A stretch of 60,286 bases of DNA, from the NCBI GenBank assembly GCA_017503725.1, contig JAFVSL010000007.1, positions 1 through 60,286 of the forward strand, given 5' to 3'. Positions 7,539 to 14,200 of the stretch are shown one piece after another. Within the stretch, counting starts at the first letter, position 1; every line of letters starts with the position of its first letter. The position numbers and the translations under genes are program-made. The stretch is from Alphaproteobacteria bacterium (GTDB lineage Bacteria; Pseudomonadota; Alphaproteobacteria; Rs-D84). The notes under the pieces were generated by a model, which saw only the letters and a list, made by a program, of their open reading frames with translations, was not told the origin of the DNA and searched no databases.

Positions 7539-7712
7539 TCAATCATAATTAAAACCGACCATTACGGTCGGTTGTAATTCTGGCGCACCCGGCGCGATTC
7601 CCTCGGGCGTGTGCCCTGTGGGGCATTCGTATTCACTCAAACGTCGCAGGCTTGTTTTCGTGAACTCATTGTCGAACGCTGCGCGTCCAAATCGCGTGAT
7701 GCACAATCATAA
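7539..7712 (-). pseudogene. possible C-terminal gene fragment trapped between att-like repeats
   Basis: One minus-strand frame is open for about 57 codons from just after a TGA in the inner repeat to a TGA in the outer repeat. It reads through ...FDNEFTKTSLRRLSEYE... and ends inside the repeat as ...VMVGFNYD. The composition looks coding, but there is no ribosome binding site or ATG. It could be the 3' end of a gene from an integrated element whose last codons are supplied by the attachment core. This is weakly supported. Confidence 0.25.
7540..7600. repeat. 61-bp direct repeat, outer copy (att-like)
   Basis: It is identical over 61 nt to 7704-7764 with a 164-nt period. It contains the last 20 nt of tRNA-Arg including CCA, plus the tRNA terminator (ACCGACC/GGTCGGT). 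A second 3' end of a tRNA gene next to the intact tRNA is the usual product of site-specific integration. Confidence 0.85.
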
Positions 7713-7764
7713 TTAAAACCGACCATTACGGTCGGTTGTAATTCTGGCGCACCCGGCGCGATTC
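7704..7764. repeat. 61-bp direct repeat, tRNA-side copy (att-like)
   Basis: This copy includes the 3' end of the intact tRNA-Arg and its terminator. Only 103 nt (7601-7703) separate the two copies. Confidence 0.85.
7718..7736 (-). terminator. tRNA-Arg terminator
   Basis: On the minus strand ACCGACC and GGTCGGT pair around GTAAT, followed by TTTAATT. An identical copy lies at 7554-7572 in the outer repeat. Confidence 0.65.
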
Positions 7765-7821
7765 GAACGCGCAATCCCCGCCTTCGGAGGGCGATGCTCT
7801 ATCCAATTAAGCCACGGGTGC
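7745..7821 (-). tRNA. tRNA-Arg (anticodon CCG)
   Basis: Minus strand: acceptor GCACCCG/CGGGTGC, D-arm GCTTAATTGGATAGAGC, anticodon loop with CCG, T-loop TTCGAAT in a GC-rich stem, discriminator G and encoded CCA. All stems pair. Its 3' 20 nt are duplicated downstream at 7581-7600. Confidence 0.95.
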
Positions 7822-7873
7822 AACAAACGGTATTATAAATATTTACAATAAAAATGCAAGCGGGGTGGGGCGA

Positions 7874-8704
7874 CTATTTCGTTTTTGTTCCAAGATTTTG
7901 TATGCATCTGCGCAGGGCGGATTGAATGGATTGCTTTTGTTTTAGTAATTTTAACCCTGTGCGCACAAAATTACGGTCCAGTTTGCGGTGTGTAATCCCG
8001 TCATAATAATCCATTAAATCTTCGGATAAATCGGGCAATGGAAATGATTCCAGGATGGATATCATCGCGAACTCTTCGGACGCCAGGGCAATCCCCGTTA
8101 CATCAATAATCTGGTCCAGGCTGCCGTCGTCTTTGCAAATTATATTCGCAGGTTTAAGATCGCAATGAACCAAATGTATATTATGCCATCGTGACAGTAT
8201 TTTTATTATCGCACTATAAATATTGGTCAAGATTTTCGGCCGTGCCACCGGTGCGGTGATTTTATATACGTCTGAAAAATATTTTCCAATGGATGAATAT
8301 GAATAAACGTCGTCCAGACTGCATTCGGCCAACCGCGCTTGAATGTCCAGGGCCTGTTTATATGTTTTGAAAATTCTGTCATCACCGATATGATTTTTTA
8401 GGTGTTGGGCCAGGGTCCGATTTGGATTGTAATCATAAACCTCGTACCATTGTGCAATATATCCATTGATATTGATTTTTGGAACCGGGAATCCCTTTTT
8501 AACCAGGCGTTCAGATATATTTTTATCGCGCATTGCGATTCTGGAATCGACGAATTTGCACACAATTGGACCGCGCTTGCGCGTATCGGCCACGAATATA
8601 GGCTTCTTTGGCGAACAGCCCTCTGGCGTACGAATGTTTGTCGCGTGCGGGAATCCACTTTTAATTGCAGTGTGAAAAAAATTAGAACTGTTACCTGTGT
8701 CCAT
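7874..8704 (-). CDS. protein-kinase-fold phosphotransferase
   Basis: The diagnostic catalytic loop LVHCDLKPANII (about residues 177-188) has the HxDxKxxN pattern of kinase-like folds. The metal-binding DFG position reads IDVTG about 20 residues later. The N-lobe is short, with a possible Lys in IVCKFVDSR. The family could be a small-molecule or LPS/aminoglycoside kinase or a divergent Ser/Thr kinase; the substrate is not deducible. I start at the ATG at 8704 because an upstream TTG frame start is itself the -35 box TTGACT. CAGGAT precedes the ATG. Its stop lies close to tRNA-Arg. Confidence 0.65.
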   Translation of the reverse strand: MDTGNSSNFFHTAIKSGFPHATNIRTPEGCSPKKPIFVADTRKRGPIVCKFVDSRIAMRDKNISERLVKKGFPVPKININGYIAQWYEVYDYNPNRTLAQHLKNHIGDDRIFKTYKQALDIQARLAECSLDDVYSYSSIGKYFSDVYKITAPVARPKILTNIYSAIIKILSRWHNIHLVHCDLKPANIICKDDGSLDQIIDVTGIALASEEFAMISILESFPLPDLSEDLMDYYDGITHRKLDRNFVRTGLKLLKQKQSIQSALRRCIQNLGTKTK

Positions 8705-8724
8705 TTTTTTATCCTGGGGAACAT

Positions 8725-8752
8725 ATTCTAGACAGTTTGTATATAAAGTCAA
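8725..8752 (-). promoter_or_regulatory. promoter of the kinase-fold gene
   Basis: On the minus strand TTGACT and TAGAAT are separated by 16 nt, about 20 nt before the chosen ATG. It overlaps the apparent 5' extension of the frame and so decides the start. Confidence 0.65.
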
Positions 8753-8755
8753 GGT

Positions 8756-9827
8756 TTATCCACGTTGCAACAGACTTAACATAAAATCATCCAAATCGCC
8801 GTCCAGAACCGCATCAGAATCCGTTTTTTCAACACCGGTGCGCACGTCTTTGACCAATTGATACGGGTACAGGACATAGTTTCTAATCTGGCTGCCCCAT
8901 TCGATTTTCTTTTGCGCGGCCAGGGCTGCGTTTTCTTCCTCGGCGCGCTTTTGCATTTCCAATTCGTACAACTTGCTGCGCAACATCTTCATTGCCATTT
9001 CACGATTTTGAATCTGACTGCGTTCGTTTTGACAGGTCACAACCGTATTCGTTGGAATGTGTGTTATGCGAACCGCGCTGTCTGTTTTGTTAACGTGTTG
9101 CCCGCCGGCACCGGATGAACGATATGTATCAATACGCAGGTCTTTTTCGTTAATCTCAATTTCGATTGTGTCGTCCACATCCGGCCAAACATCAACAGAT
9201 GCGAAACTGGTCTGGCGTTTGCCGTTCGCATTAAATGGTGAGATTCGAACCAGGCGATGTACGCCAATTTCATTTTTAAGCCACCCATATGCACGATCGC
9301 CTGAAATACGATAGGTGATGTTTTTTATTCCGGCGGTGTCACCTTCGTGTTCTTCGATAACCTCAATCGCAAAACCGTGACGTTCGGCCCATCGTGCATA
9401 CATCCGCGATAACATTTGTGCCCAATCTTGGGCCTCGGTTCCACCGGCACCGGCCTGAATGAATAAAAATGCGCCATTGTTATCCGCAGGTTCCCGGAAC
9501 AGGGTGATGAATTTTGCGCGATGTGCCGCCTGGGCCAATGCTTCAATTCCGGAAATAACATCTGGGTCATCGGGTGCCATTTGGTACAGTTCCCCCAGGT
9601 TTTTATATTCCGATTCCAGGTGCAGTAATTCGTTCAACGTCTTTTCCAAGCCGGATTTTTTTTGCAAAATTGCGCGTGCAGAATCTGGATTGTTCCATAA
9701 ATCCGGGTCGTTAACCTGAATATTTAATTCATCAATTTGTTTTTGTAATTTTTCAGGGTCAAAGAAACCCCCTGACGGCAGAAATGTCGTCGGAAATTTG
9801 TGATAAAACTTCGTTAACCATAATCAT
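8756..9827 (-). CDS. prfB: peptide chain release factor 2, with programmed +1 frameshift
   Basis: RF2 recognises UAA/UGA and triggers peptide release. The 3' ORF carries the stop-codon-reading SPF tripeptide (RISPFNANGKRQ) and the catalytic GGQ loop (SSGAGGQHVNKTDSAV). The 5' part is in another frame: from ATG 9827 (or 9821) about 22 codons run to an in-frame TGA at 9761-9759. The site reads AGG GGG TTT CTT TGA C, the canonical autoregulatory slip with an SD-like AGGGGG. After a +1 shift the frame continues DPEKLQKQIDELN into the main ORF, giving about 356 residues, near the usual RF2 length. Confidence 0.95.
9758..9773 (-). promoter_or_regulatory. RF2 programmed frameshift site
   Basis: The slip sequence CTTTGAC is preceded three nt upstream by the stimulatory SD-like AGGGGG, as in Escherichia coli prfB. 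Low RF2 lets the ribosome shift +1 and make more RF2. Confidence 0.93.
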
Positions 9828-9892
9828 AAGCGAAATCTTAGCACGGATTTTTATTGAATCAATTAAATTTTATGGTCAAAACCAAATCAGTG

Positions 9893-9922
9893 TTTGCGTT
9901 TTTTTACCCAATATGATAAAAT
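9893..9922 (+). promoter_or_regulatory. promoter of the secreted Cys-containing protein gene
   Basis: TTGCGT and TAAAAT are separated by 18 nt, about 20 nt upstream of the ATG at 9945. Confidence 0.5.
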
Positions 9923-9944
9923 CATACCAACGAGAGGGACCCTA

Positions 9945-11195
9945 ATGAATAAATTTCTGATGATTTTTGGGCTATTTGGCCTGTGTTTCGGTGCAACGAA
10001 TGCGTCGGCGGTATCGGCGGGAACGGTGTCTGCGGCAAACGCGGCATCTAATTCGCGCAGTGTGTCTATGTACACCCCCAGTACCGATGGCGCCCGCGGG
10101 AACCAGGGCTTGGCCAACGCTTACAAGGCAAATCAGCGCAACACGTACTATATGGTAACGCAACCTGATGTTGATACGGCGTGCCGTGAAAAGATTTTTG
10201 CCTGTTTGTCAGATTATTGTGGCGATGTGACGGTCGTTCCGGGCCAGCGTTCATCAAAATGCCAATACGCCACGGAATCAGAATTATATAATTACACATT
10301 GCTGTGTTTGCAGAAAGATAACTCGGTCCTGTTGCCACAATATAATACAAATACACGTACCAGTCCGGGTGGTATGAACACGGCGGCGCGCCTGTGTCCT
10401 GCCTATGTACAACAGGAATTGATGGCGTATTTATCAATGGCAAATATGGCGGACAAATTATCAAAATCTAATTCGGACCTGTGTATTCAGCGTCGCCAGG
10501 AATTAGAGGCTGCAATGGCGTGTCATTCGATTGCACTGGCATATGGTAACGAAACATCCAGTATGTTGAATACGCAATTAACGGATTATTGTGGTGCCGG
10601 TGTCCCGGGGGGCAGTGCTGAAATGGTGTCTCGTTTTGCCAATGCCGGCAATGTCGGGGCCAGTATTTGGGGTTGGGCCGAAAAAATCGTAAGCCTGAAC
10701 CTGAACGAAAAAGGCGCCGACTGGCAGGCGGCAGTTGATGCGGTCTTGGCGGGGTATACAAACCGTATGAATTTGGCGTGTGGTGATAATCTGCAATTAA
10801 ATACGGCGGCGCACGCGACCGGCGCATCTGAACCCACAGCATTGCAAACTGTGGCGGCCCTGGCGGTGGGAACGGCATTCCCAACCGTTGCGGCACCGGT
10901 TGAAAATCCATATGAAACGCAATCTGTTTTTATGGAGGTTCAATCACGTTCTGAATTGTGGAATTATGACACCGCATACCAGGTGGTCCAGGCCGGCCTG
11001 ACGAATAATGCGCTGACCCAGAACGCATTTTTAACCAGTGCGCAGATGGATGATATGCAAACGGCTTATAAACGCGGGACCAAGGTGTTTGTTATCCGCG
11101 ACAGTGCGCGTTGTTATACCATACCGGTGGCACAACTGTCACAGATGGAAACATCAATGGTGGCGCAATCCTTTGCAAATTGTATAAGCAAATAA
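9945..11195 (+). CDS. secreted Cys-containing hypothetical protein
   Basis: I start at the ATG at 9945 because GAGGG lies just upstream and the first residues form a signal peptide (MNKFLMIFGLFGLCFGATNASA); the frame itself runs further 5'. The 416-residue product has scattered Cys pairs, notably CREKIFACLSDYC, which resembles CRESYATCMDQFC in the larger protein at 40610-43006. This suggests a shared periplasmic or surface domain. The remainder is Ala/Asn-rich without recognised motifs. A terminator follows. Function unknown. Confidence 0.7.
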   Translation: MNKFLMIFGLFGLCFGATNASAVSAGTVSAANAASNSRSVSMYTPSTDGARGNQGLANAYKANQRNTYYMVTQPDVDTACREKIFACLSDYCGDVTVVPGQRSSKCQYATESELYNYTLLCLQKDNSVLLPQYNTNTRTSPGGMNTAARLCPAYVQQELMAYLSMANMADKLSKSNSDLCIQRRQELEAAMACHSIALAYGNETSSMLNTQLTDYCGAGVPGGSAEMVSRFANAGNVGASIWGWAEKIVSLNLNEKGADWQAAVDAVLAGYTNRMNLACGDNLQLNTAAHATGASEPTALQTVAALAVGTAFPTVAAPVENPYETQSVFMEVQSRSELWNYDTAYQVVQAGLTNNALTQNAFLTSAQMDDMQTAYKRGTKVFVIRDSARCYTIPVAQLSQMETSMVAQSFANCISK

Positions 11196-11196
11196 G

Positions 11197-11222
11197 AAAA
11201 TCCCCGTTTTGGGGATTTTTTA
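11197..11222 (+). terminator. intrinsic terminator
   Basis: ATCCCC and GGGGAT pair around GTTTT and are followed by a T-run, directly after the TAA stop. Confidence 0.85.
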
Positions 11223-11237
11223 TTCCTATCTATCCGC

Positions 11238-11266
11238 TTGAATGATTGGGGGATTTTTGGTATAAT
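11238..11266 (+). promoter_or_regulatory. promoter placed for a leaderless amidase mRNA
   Basis: TTGAAT and TATAAT are spaced by 17 nt, and the ATG follows the -10 box by seven nt. The predicted transcript starts at or within one nt of the start codon, and no ribosome binding site can fit. Confidence 0.65.
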
Positions 11267-11273
11267 ATTGCCT

Positions 11274-12443
11274 ATGAAAATATCACGTCGTGGTGCTTTA
11301 AAAATAACCGGATTTGGGATGCTGGCGCTGACTGCGTTGCCACGTATGGCATTTGCGGCACGCAATTCATTGCGTTCGTTGCGCACCGGTGTTCAGCCCG
11401 GCGGAAAAACGCGTTTGGTGATTGAAACGGCGACACGTCCGTCATATTCATTGTCTTATCCCACCAATCAATTGATTGTTACATTATCAAATACGGCGGC
11501 AAACACGGGGATAAGTCCGAAATTGGCATCCGGTACACTTGTAAAATCCCTGGCCCAGGCCCAGGCGGGCGACACATTGCAAATTATTGTAAACTTGAAC
11601 AAGCCTATTGCCCAGGTTCCAAAATCTAACATTTTGTTGTTGGAACCAAATGGCGATAACGATTATCGCCTGGTGCTGGATTTTGTTGCCGGCACGCCGG
11701 GCGCCACATCTGCGACCGCCGCCACGGCAACGGCACAATCGTCAAAGAAAACAACCGCACCGACAAAAAAATACGTAATTGTTGTTGATGCTGGCCACGG
11801 GGGCAAGGATCCGGGCTGCATTGGCAAGGGTGGCACCCGCGAAAAAGATGTCGTATTGTCTGTGGCACGTAAGTTAAAGAAACAATTGGACGCAAATGGA
11901 TTCCAGACGCATTTAACGCGCGCCGGTGATACGTATCTAAAATTGGCGGAACGTGCCGCGATTGCGGAACGAAAAAAGGCGGATTTATTTATTTCCTTGC
12001 ACGCGAATGCGAACCCCAGTCGCGCTATGAAGGGCTTTTCAATTTATACCCTGTCTGAAAAGGCATCTGACGAAGAGGCAAAAAAACTGGCCGAGGCTGA
12101 AAATGCCGCCGATAAAATCGGGGTAGAGGGCTTTACCGAATTTGAAGAAAACATCCGTATCGCTCTGTCATCATTACAGCAGCATGCCGTCGCCGAAATG
12201 AGCGAGGAATACGCCACCGGCGCCGCCCGCGCGTTCAAGAACAAATCAATAACCCAGCAACCTGGTCCCGACGTTCGTCACGCGCCATTTGCGGTTTTGC
12301 GTTCGACTGTGCCGGGGGCGCTGCTGGAATTGGGGCATCTGTCCAATTCATCCGAAGAGAAGTTACTTAAAACATCCGCGCACCAGGATAAACTGGTCGC
12401 TGCCATTGTTAAATCTGTAAAAAATTATAACTTTGATGTTTAA
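11274..12443 (+). CDS. N-acetylmuramoyl-L-alanine amidase, Tat-exported (AmiC type)
   Basis: The protein starts MKISRRGALK, a twin-arginine signal, followed by a hydrophobic stretch ending at AFAA. An AMIN-like region (about 30-140) precedes an Amidase_3 domain. The latter has the zinc ligands in VVDAGHGGKDPG (His) and REKDVVL (Glu), then the SLHANA motif and a C-terminal LLELGHLSN with the catalytic Glu. It would cleave the stem peptide from MurNAc during cell separation. The start at 11274 is fixed by the Tat motif; the promoter ends seven nt before it. Confidence 0.9.
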   Translation: MKISRRGALKITGFGMLALTALPRMAFAARNSLRSLRTGVQPGGKTRLVIETATRPSYSLSYPTNQLIVTLSNTAANTGISPKLASGTLVKSLAQAQAGDTLQIIVNLNKPIAQVPKSNILLLEPNGDNDYRLVLDFVAGTPGATSATAATATAQSSKKTTAPTKKYVIVVDAGHGGKDPGCIGKGGTREKDVVLSVARKLKKQLDANGFQTHLTRAGDTYLKLAERAAIAERKKADLFISLHANANPSRAMKGFSIYTLSEKASDEEAKKLAEAENAADKIGVEGFTEFEENIRIALSSLQQHAVAEMSEEYATGAARAFKNKSITQQPGPDVRHAPFAVLRSTVPGALLELGHLSNSSEEKLLKTSAHQDKLVAAIVKSVKNYNFDV

Positions 12444-12466
12444 AAAAATCCCGCATATTGCGGGTA
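12443..12466 (-). terminator. tRNA-Ser terminator
   Basis: CCCGC/GCGGG flanks ATATT, and on the minus strand it is followed by ATTTTTTT. It also lies right after the amidase stop, but the plus strand has no T-tract. Confidence 0.7.
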
Positions 12467-12472
12467 ATTCCT

Positions 12473-12561
12473 GGCGGAGCAGAAGGGATTTGAACCCTTG
12501 ATAGAGTTGCCCCTATACACGATTTCGAGTCGTGCGCATTCAACCACTCTGCCACTGCTCC
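12473..12561 (-). tRNA. tRNA-Ser (anticodon CGA)
   Basis: Minus strand: acceptor GGAGCAG/CTGCTCC, D-arm with GGTTGAA, anticodon loop with CGA flanked by ACGA/TCGT pairs, a long class II variable arm and T-loop TTCAAAT. Discriminator G and CCA are encoded. Confidence 0.95.
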
Positions 12562-12610
12562 TGTGTGCGCCATTATAACCATACTGGGATTATTTTGCAA
12601 GGGTTAATAT

Positions 12611-12639
12611 TTGACTTTTAAATCCCTTTTGCCTAGAAT
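12611..12639 (+). promoter_or_regulatory. promoter placed for a leaderless mRNA (ATL gene)
   Basis: TTGACT and TAGAAT are separated by 17 nt, and the ATG at 12647 follows seven nt later. The apparent 5' extension of the frame would be untranscribed. Confidence 0.7.
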
Positions 12640-12646
12640 TTTATCC

Positions 12647-12991
12647 ATGGAAAAAACATTCAACGAAAAGGTTTATGATACCGTTGCGCGCATACCATAT
12701 GGGCGCGTGGCATCATTCGGTCAGATTGCACAAATTATCGGTCGTCCGCGTATGGCGCGATTTGTTGGCTATGCATCCAATAATAAGGCGTCTTGGCACC
12801 TGCCTTGGCATCGGGTCGTGTTCAAGGATGGGTCGCTGTGCTGTGGTATGGCGACGGAACAATATCGCGCCCTGCGTGCCGAGGGGGTAAAATTCGACCC
12901 CGACAAGCGTGTTATTATGTCGGAATTTCAGTGGGACCCCGAACGTGATGCGGTACCATTGGAATTAAAAGATTTACCATTGGTATTTTGA
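12647..12991 (+). CDS. alkyltransferase-like protein (ATL, MGMT family)
   Basis: The 114-residue protein has the MGMT C-terminal domain: IPYGRVASFGQIA (helix-turn-helix), then the active-site region PWHRVV. In true O6-methylguanine methyltransferases the Trp is the acceptor Cys (PCHRV). Trp here defines the ATL group, which binds alkylated bases without repairing them and channels them to nucleotide excision repair. The extended C-terminus (QWDPERDAVPLEL) is unassigned. The start at 12647 is favoured because the promoter ends seven nt before it. Confidence 0.88.
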   Translation: MEKTFNEKVYDTVARIPYGRVASFGQIAQIIGRPRMARFVGYASNNKASWHLPWHRVVFKDGSLCCGMATEQYRALRAEGVKFDPDKRVIMSEFQWDPERDAVPLELKDLPLVF

Positions 12992-12994
12992 TAG

Positions 12995-13022
12995 AAAAAT
13001 CGGGGCGAACCCCGATTTTTAT
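12995..13022. terminator. bidirectional terminator between ATL and peroxiredoxin genes
   Basis: CGGGG/CCCCG with CGAA loop, flanked by A- and T-runs, serves both converging genes. Confidence 0.8.
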
Positions 13023-13753
13023 TTTTGCTTTTTATTTCCTTTGTTTTTCTTGGTTAATCGTTCGTATATTGCCTCTGATGATAACGGTTTATACGACAGG
13101 AACCACGCACGCGAATCAACGCCGCGGGCCTTGGTGTTTTGTTGGCGATCCATTTCGCGCGTTGTTTGTGGCGCAGATATCAACACGTGTTCCCCCGGAA
13201 CCCAATCTGCGGGAATTGCAACCCCGAACGCATCCGCGGTTTGCAGTGCGACCACAATACGCATAATTTCTGTAAAATTACGCCCCAGTACGGCCGGATA
13301 ATACAAAATTGTGCGAATTATCCCCCGTGGGTCGATAATAAAGACTGCGCGCACCGCGTGTGTATCAGACGCAGAATCGTGAATCATACCGTACGCACGT
13401 GCAATATTTGCATCCATATCTGCAATAATTGGGAACGTAATGTTTGCGCCGCCGTCCATTTCGCTTATCGCGTGAATCCACGCCAGGTGCGACGGAATTG
13501 CACCAATGGAAAGCGCAACCAGATCCGTATTCATTTCTTTGAATTGACTCAGCAGTTCTTGAAACCGTATAAATTCAGATGTGCATACCGGTGTAAAGTC
13601 AGACGGGTGTGAAAAAAAGATTATCCATTTCCCGGCATAATCATTTGGAAAATGTATTGGTCCATTGGTGGTCTGGGCGTTAAATTCGGGCGCCATATCA
13701 CCAATCAGTGGCATTGTTGGAACCGGTTCCACTTCGTCACAAATATCAAACAT
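13019..13753 (-). CDS. peroxiredoxin (1-Cys/Prx6-like)
   Basis: The catalytic segment HPSDFTPVCTSEF around residue 50 carries the peroxidatic Cys with the PxxxTxxC pattern, in a thioredoxin fold with ...KGWIIFF-like strands. Later HAVRAVFIIDPRGIIR and the C-terminal YKPLSS fit the Prx6/archaeal TPx group. It would reduce H2O2 and organic peroxides in the cytoplasm. The open frame extends 70 codons upstream, but AAGGAGAG lies just before the ATG at 13753, giving 244 residues. The tail is Lys/Asn-rich. Confidence 0.9.
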   Translation of the reverse strand: MFDICDEVEPVPTMPLIGDMAPEFNAQTTNGPIHFPNDYAGKWIIFFSHPSDFTPVCTSEFIRFQELLSQFKEMNTDLVALSIGAIPSHLAWIHAISEMDGGANITFPIIADMDANIARAYGMIHDSASDTHAVRAVFIIDPRGIIRTILYYPAVLGRNFTEIMRIVVALQTADAFGVAIPADWVPGEHVLISAPQTTREMDRQQNTKARGVDSRAWFLSYKPLSSEAIYERLTKKNKGNKKQK

Positions 13754-13915
13754 AGTTTCTCTCCTTGGGTTTGTATATCCAAAGCCTAGCATTTTTGCCA
13801 ATATTCGGGGCACAAGAACCTTTTCATAGATGATGACATAATAAAAAACTTTACTCTTGATAAAATGTGGTATGATGTGAATAATGTATGGCAAGATAAA
13901 AAAGGATATATAGTT

Positions 13916-14194
13916 ATGAAACGTTCTGATATTGTACGGACAATCCAGGTCCAATTTAAACATATGCGTGCATCTGATGCGGCGGCGATGCTGGACACGG
14001 TCGCAGATACTATGATTGAATCTGTGGCAAATGGAAATCGCATTGAAATTCGTGGTTTTGGCACTTTTCAGCCACGCGCCCGTGCGACAAAAATTGGATA
14101 TAATCCGTGCACCGGAATGCCAATGCCATTACCGGCCAGTACGACTATATTATTCAAGCCCAGCCGCGAATTAACCAAGAAAATGAATGGATAA
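13916..14194 (+). CDS. HU/IHF-family DNA-binding protein
   Basis: At 92 residues it has the complete histone-like fold: MKRSDIVRTI start, helical dimer core (DAAAMLDTVADTMIESVANGNRIEIRGFGTF), then the beta-arm and an RELTKKMNG end. The arm sequence GYNPCTGMPMPLPAS is close to the IHF-beta arm with its intercalating Pro. AAAAGGAT supports the ATG at 13916 rather than an upstream in-frame ATG. It is followed six nt later by the accDA fusion, so it is probably co-transcribed. Confidence 0.88.
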   Translation: MKRSDIVRTIQVQFKHMRASDAAAMLDTVADTMIESVANGNRIEIRGFGTFQPRARATKIGYNPCTGMPMPLPASTTILFKPSRELTKKMNG

Positions 14195-14200
14195 TCAATT

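Noticed and set aside
13754..13963. Longer 314-aa reading of the peroxiredoxin
   Set aside because: The extra 70 codons lie before a strong AAGGAGAG and overlap the HU/IHF promoter region; they do not resemble a peroxiredoxin.
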